Shown here in pieces: positions 12,701-22,789 of a stretch of DNA of 64,000 nt. How positions within the stretch are numbered: the stretch's first letter is position 1; the number at the start of each line of letters is the position of its first letter. The notes below the pieces were generated by a model. That model ran no database searches and was not told where the DNA came from. It worked only from the letters and a program-made list of their open reading frames with translations. This DNA comes from Sycobia sp. Sy_11 (lineage: Eukaryota > Arthropoda > Insecta > Hymenoptera > Epichrysomallidae), in the NCBI GenBank assembly GCA_018907035.1, contig JACCIC010000170.1:803001-867000 (forward strand). Direction: 5' to 3'. A program made the translations under genes and the position numbers.

Positions 12701-15700
12701 CGATCTCAGTATAATATAATCTTGATAAAATAAAATATTAGAATTATACTCATCATTAGATTTTTTAAAACTTACTCAAACCCACTTGAAATACATATAT
12801 TCGTTTATAACATTTCTCCAGATGAAACCTTGGAAACGGAAACAGCGTCTTAATATGTGTAAAAAGGAAAAAGTTTAATGCGAGGAAGATTGAGTATAGA
12901 TGCAAGGAAATGAAAATAAATACTAACTGTACAATAGGCAGAATTATCTGCTTGAACAAAGATGTGGTAGGAATTACGAACTGAAACGAAAACAAGAATA
13001 GTACGTAGCATCTACATTGTTTCATTACAATAAATGAAACAAGTTCTACAAAAAAAGAGAAAATATCAAATACACACGCGGGTTAGCATCCGTATCGAAT
13101 TATTTTTCTATATAATGTATCGATATCGTATCGATAAGATATGATTAATCATGTAAAAGTGCAAACTGTTTGACTTTTGGTGTAAACGGTTGAATTTGCA
13201 AATAAAGAGGAAAGTGACGTGTACATATATTCTACGAAATTAGTTGTATAAGACATTTATATTTCACATATTCTCGATATGTTCTTTAAGGACATCTTTT
13301 TTATAGTGTTAATGTTGCCTATCATGCATATGCACATTCTTTGAAGTAAAATAAATTGTAGTATTAAACTTAAAATAAATCCTAAATTTCAAACTTACAT
13401 TATAAAACGTAAGGTTCAAGTCCAATGATAAATGTGTACGAGCAGCAGGACAAATATAAGTTTCAGGAAGGGTCTTCATTAACCTGAAAGTTTATGGTAC
13501 CCCAAGGTAGAAGAAATTATTGTCAGCGCTTTCCAGCTTAGACAGTCTACGCCAACAGTTGTGAAAATATACGAACATGTCATAGTTCCTCTAAAAGTGT
13601 ATTGTACTATGTATTTTATATACTAATTTTCAAATTAATCTTTTTCTATCGATTCTGTTGTGATTTACAGTACAGATTATTTTTAAACATTTAGGATCAA
13701 TACGTATATCAGATAATAATAATTTTTTCAATCTGAATCATAATCTTCTTTCCTATAGTGTCTGTACATTTTTCTAATTAGTATTTTAAAAAAGCTATGT
13801 AATAAATTTTTAAGCCAAAGTCTTACTTTACAGACACCCCAAAGCTTCCCTGGAACGTCGGGAATCATTATACCGCAAATATGCCTTTGGACATCTACTT
13901 GTGGCCGTGTTATTTTACACGTAATATTATCTAAAACTCGAACGGGTGCGTATCTTAATACTGAATCAGTTCGTCCTCTTATTCTGCCTACTTTACCAGT
14001 TCCTAAAATCAATCCAGTTTCCACCCAATTATATCCAAATCCAGCTATATGACCCACTTGATTATCAAACGAATCGTTTGAAATCGGTAGTCTCAAATTA
14101 CTCACATTTGGGTTAGTACCAAGGCCTAATTTATTTTTCAACTAATATGAAAATAATATTTGGAATTAATAAAATATTGTTTTGTGTAATATCAGCATAT
14201 ATTTTTTCATTCACAAATTCTAAACATTCCAATCAATACTGATAATTAAAAATTAATAAGTAAACATATATACATAAATGATATTGAATTCATCACTCAG
14301 TAAGTTACGGTCAAAATACAAAAAAAAAATTTTAACCCAAATTCATTAAAAAATTTGTTCGTTCTTTACAAAATAGGCTTCAGCTTATTCAAACTCTTGA
14401 ACTAATCGTACAAGAGTTTTTAGAAAAATAATATTTACGTACCTTTAATATTGTAATATCATTAGGCCAGGTGACATTGTTGTATTCGAACAGGTATATT
14501 TTTAAAACTTCTATGCTGAATCCCATCGAAGTACTCAGATTAGTTGAATCCACAATAATCGAAAATGAAATTTCTTTTAAAATATTGAAACTGTTAAAAA
14601 AGCAATGGGCAGCTGATATAACAAACTCATCAGAAAGGATTCCACCAGCACAAAGGGGATATGATATAGTAGAATAATTTATTCGGCCTTGAATCGAAAC
14701 TTGATATTTCAAACTTTGTGGATCGGCCAAATAACCACCTACAATATCCTCCATATCGAATGTCAAAACTAAAACACACAGATTTATTTATAAATATATG
14801 TTTTAAGATTGGTATTAAAGTAGTATTGAAATTTTGGATCGTTGATTTTATGTACTTACTTATACATAACTCAACATGATTTTTTTTTTAAAGTTTTAAA
14901 ATTAAAGATAAACTCAGAAGCTAATTAAAAAATTAAAATTTTCTCAATTAATAATCATGTTTTAGATTTGAGTTTTTAAATATTATGAACTGTGTCATCT
15001 GTATAATAGATTTTTGCTGAAAGCGAAGAGGCAAAGTTGGTCAGTGAATAGTATTATATTTAGTATTAGCTGTACGTTATGAAAAGGTGGTGCAAAGTAA
15101 TGCATCAAATAATAAATGATCTATGGCTAGTAATTAAGAAATTGAAAGGAAGTAATATAAAAGTCAAAGATAATACTAATTTACATTAAGAAAAACGAAA
15201 AAAAAATATTTATCGAACTAGATAAAGTATCGGTGTAAGTAGGTTCTAGTAATTTATGTAGAGTAATATTATGAAAATAATATTGATTTTTTTACGAATA
15301 AAAGCATATTTTCATATTCATACTGAATTTCAAGCATATATTTATCAAGGTGATATATTTAAATAATTTGCAAATATATGTTTATAGATAATTTTATCAA
15401 TATTATATTTGGATAAGAGATTTAGTCAATCAGATTACACCTACCTACTTTTATTCTGGAAAAAAAATTCAATAATGCCATCACACCTAAAGATACATCA
15501 TTATATCAAATGGTTTTATTGGATTTTTTAACTAATAACTACTAATCTACCAGATAAATTGGAGTTTTTCATTGAAAATAAGCATCCAAATAAAAATCGA
15601 GAAAACTAGGGGTTTCTAAAGTTACTGAATAGAATCACCGGATAAGTTCTTTCGATGGTTGAAGAACTAATTTGATAACCTTACCAGAATGAATTAATTA

Positions 15701-16008
15701 ATTACATAATCATATAATAAATTAATTAACCTTTTGTTTCTTTTATTACGATCAAATATACTAATCAAAGTTAAAGTAGATTACCAGTATTATAACATAT
15801 ATATTATGAACCAGATATAAACATCTAAAGTTATGTGAAAAAGAAATTGAATGCATAATTAAGTTATCAATAAATATATCTAAAAGAAATAGTTCCTTTA
15901 AATATTTTATAATACATATTAACAACAATAATATTTTTACTTACCACAATGAATAAAGTAAATATACGATAAGGTAGAAAATAACCAAAGTATAATATAG
16001 TAAGCCAT
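9527..16008 (-). CDS. Secreted chymotrypsin-fold (S1A) serine protease, four exons
   Basis: Exons on the minus strand are 16008-15945, 14768-14443, 14141-13827 and 9739-9527, joined by GT-AG introns in consistent phases (1, 0, 0). They give 918 nt and 305 residues. A 21-residue hydrophobic signal peptide (ending FIHC) leads to IVGG, the activation cleavage site, with a very short propeptide and no clip domain. The triad is intact: His in SAAHCF, Asp in NDITIL, Ser in GDSGSP. The residue six before the catalytic Ser (position 189) is Gly, not Asp, and the usual S-W-G wall reads S-R-N, so trypsin-like Arg/Lys cleavage is unlikely; a chymotrypsin- or elastase-like pocket is inferred. The oxyanion-loop Trp of GWG is Phe (GFGYN). 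Substrate and tissue are unknown; digestive or venom roles are both possible. Confidence 0.85.
9957..10525 (-). pseudogene. Mariner-like transposase copy 1, catalytic middle and C-terminus
   Basis: Reads GILLVDFLEPGTTIN (first catalytic Asp region), KRKRPEKS, then a degraded HDNARPH-type box (HDDVRPH) and a C-terminal end SDYVEK with a stop at 9957-9959. The N-terminal third is missing, and there are frame breaks in the region that should hold the third catalytic Asp. It is a decayed insertion in the last intron of the protease gene, in the same orientation as that gene. Confidence 0.75.
10530..11165 (-). pseudogene. Mariner-like transposase copy 2, N-terminus fused to C-terminus
   Basis: The right part (about 11157-10770) reads helix-turn-helix segments such as AVEQIIQKDRQWTIDDIF, HTILSEKLGYSKVC and RQLSDNHKQ. 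The left part (about 10750-10560) is homologous to the C-terminal coding and 3' sequence of copy 1. The catalytic middle is deleted. Copies 1 and 2 lie head-to-tail and belong to the same family, so this is either two insertions or one insertion rearranged by tandem duplication and deletion. Confidence 0.7.
13827..14141 (-). CDS. Serine protease exon 3
   Basis: 105 codons in phase 0. Continues from the Asp region with LRLP, GHIAGFGYN and RHICG, and ends in WGVCK immediately before the GDSG exon, with an AAA|GTAAGA donor. Confidence 0.85.
14443..14768 (-). CDS. Serine protease exon 2 (IVGG, catalytic His and Asp)
   Basis: Carries IVGGYL, SAAHCF and WPNDITILK, and ends before a GTACGT donor. 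The 301-bp intron 2 (14142-14442) follows. Confidence 0.85.
14769..15944 (-). other. Serine protease intron 1
   Basis: AT-rich intron with GTAAGT donor and TTTTAG acceptor. Nothing else recognised in it. Confidence 0.75.
15945..16008 (-). CDS. Serine protease exon 1 (signal peptide)
   Basis: ATG at 16008-16006 starts a 21-residue signal peptide. The donor GTAAGT follows at 15944. The exon ends in phase 1, matching the next acceptor. Confidence 0.8.
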
Positions 16009-17139
16009 TATCGCATAGTTTGATATTAAATAATGAACTATTAAAAATTTTGTATATTAGTTTTGGTATATCAGCTTGTATACCGACAATGATCTGGCAA
16101 GTTCGAATTTTATCTATACTAATATTTTAAATGAAATCACAAATCAGCATAAAATAATTAAGGACATGTTTATATGGAATCTAATATAAAATATTTGTAG
16201 TGAATACGAAAACATATACTTCAATACATGGTTTACATATTTATACTTTCAAAAAAAAAAAGATAAAAACTAATTTTAACAAAATTTCATGAAACATTAT
16301 GCATTTAAAACATCAAATTTCTTCAAAATATTCATTCTTTAATATATACTTTTTAGCATATTTTCATCGAATTAAACTACTTTTATAGTATTCATTATTC
16401 AGTTCTAAATTACAGACGCATGCTCTATATAAAAAAAAATTCTAAAAATCAGAACTAGAGTATACTGGACAACATCTACGCTGTTTCCTTTTCGATTTTT
16501 TACTAACGTATTCAATTCATTCATAAAATAAAATCTAATTTTATTTATAGTTATTCATTTTTTATTCAGTTTTCATTTTCAAAATTGAAAACTGACTTTC
16601 TTAAGCAAATAATGCAACTCATAATGTTTTACGCATATCTAATGTATAGTATTTACATAGTTCTCTTTCGAACCAACACTTACAATCAAAAATAATCAAT
16701 TTTCTTTTAACTACGTACCACAGATCTTAGGGGCATTCTAATTTTATGTGAACATATATGGTACAATTTAAATCTTAACAGATATTATATTCATCAAAAA
16801 TATCATTATAATTAAGCAAAATATATGATTTACATCGATGTAAATTTATTTTAATTTATACTACTTCTGGCTGTTTTAGTTTGAAAAAAAACTGCTTTGA
16901 TAATAACTGATTGATATAGAACATCTTCGATGTATATCTACTTAACAGAGTTAAGAGAATTAATTTACATTTATAAATACAGTTATAAATAACACCTGTT
17001 TTAATTTTTTGCTAAGACGTAGTTCAAATAAATTATTTTTTATGACTTATGATTCACCAAATCACTGAATAACAAACGTATATATATTAGCTGAAATAAA
17101 AAAGAAAAATATTATATTATTAAGTTTACTACAATAGAA
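16009..17139. other. Intergenic, nothing recognised
   Basis: AT-rich sequence upstream of the protease start. It must include that gene's promoter, but I cannot assign elements with confidence. Confidence 0.45.
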
Positions 17140-17804
17140 TGTACAAATATGAGTAAGACTTTATTTATAAATTTGAAATCTTTATTTATTCTTCTAGATC
17201 TAAGTCATCCCTCTCAAAATAATCCTCCCCTCGGATGCAATGCAACTATGCCAGTATTTTCGGCACTAATCGAGATTTCACTCTTTTCAGGCACAAAATA
17301 TTTTTCAAAATGACCCATTTGAAATTTCAGCAATATCAACAAGCGCTCTAATAGTCAATCGCCGATTTTGTAGAATCAATTCTTTGATTTTATCGACGCG
17401 TATCCGATCAGTAGATGTTCTTCGTCGTCTTTGATGTGATTCGTCTTCAGCGTGTTCTTGACCTTCTTTGAACAAATTGCGCCAATCAAAAACACTTGCT
17501 CTTGACATTGATTTCTTACTAAAAGCCTTCTGCAAAATTCTGAACGTTTCGGCCGCTGATATTTCATTTCGCGCACAAAATTTAATGTAACTTCTTTGTT
17601 GAATAATTTCAGAGATTATAAAAACCGAAGAGAGAACTTTTCATTGTTTATAAGACCAAAGCGTAACTATATAACAAATGAAGATAATTGCGTGAAATTT
17701 CGTACAGATATTTTGACAGTACTAACAACGTAAAAATATAAACACTTGTCCGAACCGATAAGCCCGGGAAGTTTGAATAGAAAAGTCTTACTCGTATTTG
17801 TACA
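17140..17804 (-). mobile_element. Mariner deletion derivative with terminal inverted repeats
   Basis: Ends are TGTACAAATATGAGTAAGAC at 17140 and its inverse at 17784-17804, matching at 20 of 21 positions. Inside on the minus strand are an N-terminal transposase region (about 17605-17310: FCARNEISAAETF, LQKAFSKKSMSR, NRRLTIRALVDIAEIS) and, directly after it, the C-terminal end (CIASEG, then DYFERDDLDLEE and stop near 17192). The catalytic core is absent. At 665 bp against about 1.3 kb for the family, it is a non-autonomous copy. Confidence 0.75.
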
Positions 17805-18245
17805 CAGTGGTATATCTTCCATATCATTTCTTCACAATGATAGCCATCATATGTTCGATAGTTTCAAAAAATCTATTTCATTTCATACGTCATAGTAAAT
17901 ATAAATTTATAGACATAATTTTTGTTTGCCTTAAAAATGTTTGCCGAATCTTTTTGGTACCGAGACATCGAAACTCATTTTTCAACTTGAAATTTTTTCT
18001 TGAGCACCAAGAAAAAAACTCATTTTTGTATCAAATTATTACTGGTAACAAAAAGTGAAAAAATAATAATAGTCCCAATCGCAAAAAATCGTGAGCGAAG
18101 CCCGGTTCACCATATCATTGCAGATAAAGCGAGAAATCTATGCAGTTAAGGTAATAGTTTGCATTTGTTGGGTTGTGGATCAAAGGATTGTGGCAGCCTA
18201 GAAACTGCTGAAAAGGAGTGAGACAATTTATGGAAAATTAATTTA
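17805..18245. other. Intergenic, nothing recognised
   Basis: Lies between the mariner derivative and the gypsy fragment. An 86-codon open frame here has no recognisable motif. Confidence 0.4.
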
Positions 18246-18798
18246 TTAGAAATAAGCAGTGTAAGAATGAAGAAAGAAAGAAAAAAGCAGGTACCTCTTT
18301 CTGTTCGATAATTTTGTCAATCTCTTGCTTTTTCTGTCCTTTTCTTGTAGTTTCATTTGTAAGCGTGTAATAGCATTAAAATTTGCCACAATAACGAGGT
18401 TCTTAGATAACGCATCGATGTTAACATTCGTTTTCCCAAGTTTATATATTATGTCGAAATCGCATTCGGACAGATCAGCATTTTTAAACCAAACTAGTGG
18501 TTTCTGATCCGTAATAATTGTAAATTTCTTCCCGAACGTATATGACTTGAATGCGCGTACTGCATGTATCATGGCTAAAGCTTCCTGCTCGTAAACATCA
18601 CAACGAAGCTGCGGACCCCTTAGTACTCGGGCGGTATACGCAGTAGACCGATCCTGTCCTATTTTATTACCTTATGATAGTATTACGCCTATCGCGTACC
18701 CCAGGCACCCACCGTAATTATAAATGGTGTATCCATACCTGAAAATTGTAGTACATGCGCGGCATATAAGGCTTCTTTAAATGTCTGAAAAGATTTTT
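18246..18798 (-). pseudogene. Ty3/gypsy pol fragment: RT tail and RNase H
   Basis: Reading from 18798 downwards: KSFQTFKEAL, YAIGVIL, a stretch with VYEQEALAMIHAVRAF, then FTIITDQKPLVWF and IIYKLGKTNVNIDALSKN. These are in the order and spacing expected of the gypsy RT connection and RNase H. A stop, frame changes and a small deletion before IIYKLGK break it. Integrase and LTRs are not found downstream. Confidence 0.8.
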
Positions 18799-18856
18799 CC
18801 CTCACTCGGAGCGCAAAGTACCATTTTCTGCAGTTGTCTAGAAGGAGCAAAATACT

Positions 18857-18882
18857 ACTTTTCCTCCATAGGGCGGAAAAGT
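18857..18882. repeat. Hairpin 1 (ACTTTTCCTCC stem)
   Basis: 11-bp arms with a 4-nt loop and one mismatch. Near-duplicate of the hairpin 66 bp downstream. Confidence 0.85.
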
Positions 18883-18922
18883 GTTTATGGCCGCACCCCG
18901 ACCAATCACAAAGCAGAATTTT

Positions 18923-18948
18923 ACTTTTCCTCCCTTCGGAGGAAAAGT
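18923..18948. repeat. Hairpin 2 (perfect ACTTTTCCTCC / GGAGGAAAAGT)
   Basis: Perfect 11-bp stem with loop CTTC. Confidence 0.9.
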
Positions 18949-19795
18949 GAATTAACGAAATCGTGTAGTCCGGTAGGATTCTCAGTTTTCAGTGCTTGCG
19001 TAACATCTGGCATTTACGATGTTTAGACTTAGAGTATGTGCGCCAATCGACCGCGGGTTCGATCTTTTTTTGCACTTTGAGTTAGGTATTCGAGATTTTT
19101 AAATAAAATAAGATTTATATTCTATGTGAAATTTATGATATAAAATTCTTACAATGTTTTTTAAGTACTAAAATTATCTATATCTTTTTTTTAATTAGTT
19201 TTTATTTTAAATTCTGTGTATTATGCTATAAAATTTTTTTAAATTTTAATTTGAGAGTGGATTATTAACAAATTTTTAAATTTCAATTGATTAGTCTTAT
19301 TTATTTTTAAAAAAGGCGGGTCCGCCCACATCCCCCGGCGGAGGTTTCACCCCCTGCACCCCCACCACCCGATCCTACATCTCTTCTTAACATACTTTAT
19401 CAATTTCGACATAAGAGGAGATCATTTAATTTAATGATATTAAATTCAAGTAAATTTCAGGAATAACCTTAAGAGAAAACCGATAATATTATATTTTTTC
19501 AAATCCAATGAATTACATTTTATGTTAGGCCAACATCTGGACTTTTAGATATTATACCTGATCGCTCTATCCAAGCATGACTAACACATGGGGGCGGGAA
19601 TTTGATATTGCTTGATTCTGTAAGTTTACCATTCAATTTTTTGTGCATTTCTTTGAGCATTTTCTTGCGCCCTCGTATGGAAAAACAGTATGTGACATAC
19701 GGGAGTAAAGGCGTATTTATAGTAAAGGCGTATGGAAAACGCCTATTTTTCTCCCTTGTGTTACAATGTACTATTCTACTTCGTGTATTCTTTTA

Positions 19796-20015
19796 AACAG
19801 TTCATTGCTTTGTAAAAGTTTAGTTAACGGTTTAGCGATTTTTGAAAAATTTTTAATGAATCTTCTGTAATTGCCAGCAAAACCCAAAAATTATGTGATT
19901 TTTTTAAAATTTTTAGGCGTTGGGAATCCTTCCACGGCTTCAAATTCTTGGGATCGGTTGTAATTCATTGTAAAGATAATACGTGACCTAGATACGAAAT
20001 CTTTAGCTGTAATAT
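19796..20015 (-). pseudogene. Ty3/gypsy reverse transcriptase fragment
   Basis: Reads ISYLGHVLS, then VEGFPTPKNFKKI, a stop, FLGFAGNYRRFIKNFSKIA and KPLTKLL. This is the conserved segment after the gypsy RT active site. It has one frameshift and two stops. It is collinear with the fragment at 18246-18798 on the same strand, so both are one element. Confidence 0.8.
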
Positions 20016-20712
20016 TTTATATTTACGGCGAAGGTAGCTGCCGCATTGTAGGCGCAGAGCACGTGGCAGCGAGATCAGATGCAGCGGTAGTCGGCATGGT
20101 GCGGGCAGCGGGAAAGCAGTGGCGAGCGCACCAGCGACTACGGAAGCGACCACAGCTGCAGCCGCCCTTAGATTGTCTATAGTGTTTTTCGGTGCAACAT
20201 TTTCGCTCTTCGCTGCTTAATCACTTCTCTACTCAGATTTTTTTTATACAATATCCCGATCGCACGGTTTCGTTCCCGCTTGCCGTACAGTGGATAGCCC
20301 TTCTTCCGCGTATGTTCTCTTCTTCAATTTTCAGTCGCGCATCCTTCCGCTTTTGTTTCTGTCATAGAATGAATCGAAAATGTAGTTGCATTAGCTCTAC
20401 TCAGGCCCTGCAGCGGTGGGGGAAGATTTAAAACTTTTCCGAAGCATAAGGGGGACGAGTTAGTTTTTTCGGTCCTATTTTTCCGCTATATTAAAAACAA
20501 CAGATTTGCATCTTTAACATGCGTATGTTATATAGTTCGTTTTGTTCGTTGAGAAATATGGTTAATTTACGTTTTTGGGTCGTACTTATATCTTAAAAAT
20601 CAATGAAGTTATAGCATTTACTTATAACATACTCATGTTTTACAATGTTTAACATACTGTAGTAACTTAGTTGAAAAGCATATATATATGATGATGTATA
20701 TATAATTGCAAA

Positions 20713-20764
<52 letters not shown>

Positions 20765-21179
20765 ATATATATGTAATGTACAAAATATTTACATATATTT
20801 TGTTTAATAATTATTTCAAATAGTAATTTTAAATATAATTACCATATTATTGTTATATAATTATAGTTATAGGTTAGTTAACATATATTCCTTAAGTATT
20901 TTATATATATTATTGTTAGTAATTTAGGTTGGTCTAGTAATTAATTGATTCATTTAATTTTTATAATAACAAGATCAAGATCTATAATTATTCGAAATTA
21001 CGAGTAGAAACTATGTAAGGTAATTATTAGTAATCGTGTTGTAAAATTAAATAAGTTGTTTTATTTATATTATGTTTTAGATTTTCATTAAACAATTCTT
21101 TCGATTATTACTTAATCATAGTAAAACTTCGTAATATTATGAATAATTATAATAAAAATTACAAGGATAATAATGATAA
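20016..21179. other. Unassigned: GC-rich block then AT-rich DNA
   Basis: 20030-20165 is strikingly GC-rich (GCAGCGG-type sequence) and abuts the gypsy RT end. 20190-20460 is mixed. The rest is AT-rich with TA repeats. I cannot name it. Confidence 0.4.
20715..20760. repeat. (TA)n microsatellite
   Basis: Tract of about 23 units, flanked on both sides by GATGATRTATAT motifs, a local duplication. Confidence 0.95.
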
Positions 21180-21181
21180 TA

Positions 21182-21221
<40 letters not shown>
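21180..21221. repeat. (ATT)n microsatellite
   Basis: About 14 ATT units. Confidence 0.95.
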
Positions 21222-21317
21222 CTTTTTTTTGGAATATAATCTAAGCCCGCATGAATGTATACTCATATGCCGACATATATACACACACATATGCATACAT
21301 ATACACACAAATACACA

Positions 21318-21318
<1 letters not shown>

Positions 21319-21350
<32 letters not shown>
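21319..21350. repeat. (AC)n microsatellite, left flank of the R1-clade LINE
   Basis: 16 AC units, preceded by an imperfect ACAY-like region from 21271. Confidence 0.95.

Positions 21351-21370
<20 letters not shown>
21351..21370. repeat. (AG)n microsatellite
   Basis: 10 AG units between the (AC)n tract and the LINE. Confidence 0.95.
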
Positions 21371-21371
<1 letters not shown>

Positions 21372-21592
21372 CGATTTTAACGCGTGGTCCACAGCCTGGG
21401 GAAGCGCTTCAACAAATAACAGAGGTAGTATGCTGCTTGATGGCCTTAATTCTCTTCAAGTCCACGTGGTTAATAAGGGATTTGAATCCACTTTCATGAG
21501 GGGAGATAAACAATCAGTCATTGATGTAACATTCGTCAGTGATAAGCTGATTCAGCGGATACTGAATTGGAGAGTAAGCGACCTTTACACTC
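21370..21592 (+). pseudogene. R1-clade LINE endonuclease, C-terminal fragment
   Basis: Starts inside the GDFNAWS-type motif (reads DDFNAWSTAWGS). SVIDVTFVSD and WRVSDLYT follow, all conserved in the APE-type endonuclease of R1-clade elements. The frame is broken after T-21592 by the BEL insertion; the next residues (H, N, D, H) are found at 27464-27475. Confidence 0.85.
21588..21592. other. Target-site duplication, left copy (CACTC)
   Basis: CACTC directly before the BEL LTR start, matching 27461-27465 exactly. Confidence 0.9.
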
Positions 21593-22765
21593 TGTTCGGG
21601 GTAAGGCGTGGAAGCGAGAAAGGATATGAAATAATGTATATAACAAATATTTTTAATATTATTAATACAAATGTCACTTTATTACAAACGTGGACAAATA
21701 CTAAATATTAAGATACAAATTTAAATTTTAATGTTGAATGGTACAATAAGTCTACGCGATCTGACCGCTAGGACGTTCAAATTCAAAGTAAAAGTTCTCC
21801 GTCCGCCGACCTGCTCGTCCCCTTTTCTCCCGTGCGGGGAGGGGGAGGGGAGAGGGTGTGCTCCCCTATACCTAAGCGTCGACGGGCCAAACAGTCTTCC
21901 GCAGAACATTGTACACCATCAACAGTTGCCTGTTCCCTCGCATACCTCTTACCTCGCCGTGCCTAGCCAGCAGGGTGCCACTCCCTGCCGCCATAGGGCG
22001 ACCTCATTTCGTAAGCGGGTCATAACGCCTCGGAAAAGTCCTGATCGTCCATTCGGAGACCATACGGTCTCGGACATCAGTAAGACGTGTCCCGAGCGAA
22101 GGCTGCGAGCACGGCTCAATGGAGCACGTGCGTCGCGGTGGCGCAGAGTAGGAGGAGCAGGGGTGCATTAACGTTCTGCATTAGAACTGTTTACGATGCG
22201 AACTGGGAACACTGATGCATTTGAGTTTTCTTGTCCCCCCCCCTTTTTTTTTTTTTTTACAGCTAACATCTAGTATTTCACTCGAAAAGGTTGGGACAGA
22301 TGTTGGAATGTGCACGTATTGCTGCACACCGGTTTGAAAATTCTCTCGTTTTACAATTATGTGTGCAATTGAATTTTCGGTCGTTAAATTACAAACTAAG
22401 TCGCAGGCCGACGTAGATTATTCTTTAAACGCATAATGTTATACCTTAATTGCCTCGCATGTAGCCAGATTGAGGATCCACGGTTCCCCTTTTAGTTCCC
22501 AACAAGGTCCTCTACAAAGACAATATAAATCCGCCCGTGGTTATTACTTTCTTTCCCTGTGCAGTACACGTGCATGCTCGTCTGAGCTTCGATGCGTTCG
22601 TACATATACACAATTACAGAATCATACACAAATATTTATATACATTTATTCATACGTATCCATACACATACACATGTACAAATATACGCTTTTATACACA
22701 TACGTATGATGTATTTACAATGTGTATCTCTCCTAGACAGTTGTAAAACGTAGACAACGCGAACA
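21593..22765 (-). repeat. BEL/Pao 3' LTR (1173 bp)
   Basis: Bounded by the target duplication on the left and the polypurine tract on the right. It starts TGTTCG and ends CGAACA on the plus strand. It includes a GC-rich part (21771-22170) and a poly-C/poly-T run near 22237-22260. The last 117 bp match 27344-27460. Confidence 0.8.
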
Positions 22766-22777
22766 TCCTCCCCCCAG
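22766..22777 (-). other. BEL/Pao polypurine tract
   Basis: On the minus strand, CTGGGGGGAGGA directly precedes the 3' LTR, where plus-strand DNA priming takes place. Confidence 0.75.
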
Positions 22778-22789
22778 TCGCAAAATCTA

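Larger units (their letters stand above)
9740..13826 (-). other. Serine protease intron 3 (4.1 kb)
   Basis: Bounded by a GTAAGA donor and a TTTTTCAG acceptor. It contains two degenerate mariner copies at about 9957-11165. The remainder (11166-13826) is AT-rich with nothing recognised. Confidence 0.75.
18799..19795. other. About 1 kb of unrelated DNA interrupting the gypsy pol fragment
   Basis: The gypsy reading stops at about 19796 (right part) and resumes at about 18798 with only about 8-10 residues of pol missing between. This segment is therefore probably an insertion. It holds two hairpins (18857-18882, 18923-18948), a GGTTCGATC-T7 motif near 19054-19071, and a GC-rich C-rich block at about 19313-19373. 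No open frame of note; element type unknown. Confidence 0.5.

Noticed and set aside
17798..18058. 86-codon plus-strand frame
   Set aside because: Hydrophobic AT-rich translation starting in the mariner end; no motif or splice context.
21139..21711. 190-codon open frame with poly-Tyr and Thr-His runs
   Set aside because: It reads through (ATT)n, (AC)n and (AG)n repeats; only the LINE endonuclease part is meaningful.
21731..22171. 146-codon GC-rich open frame on the plus strand
   Set aside because: It lies inside the BEL/Pao 3' LTR and has no motif; GC-rich LTR sequence favours chance open frames.
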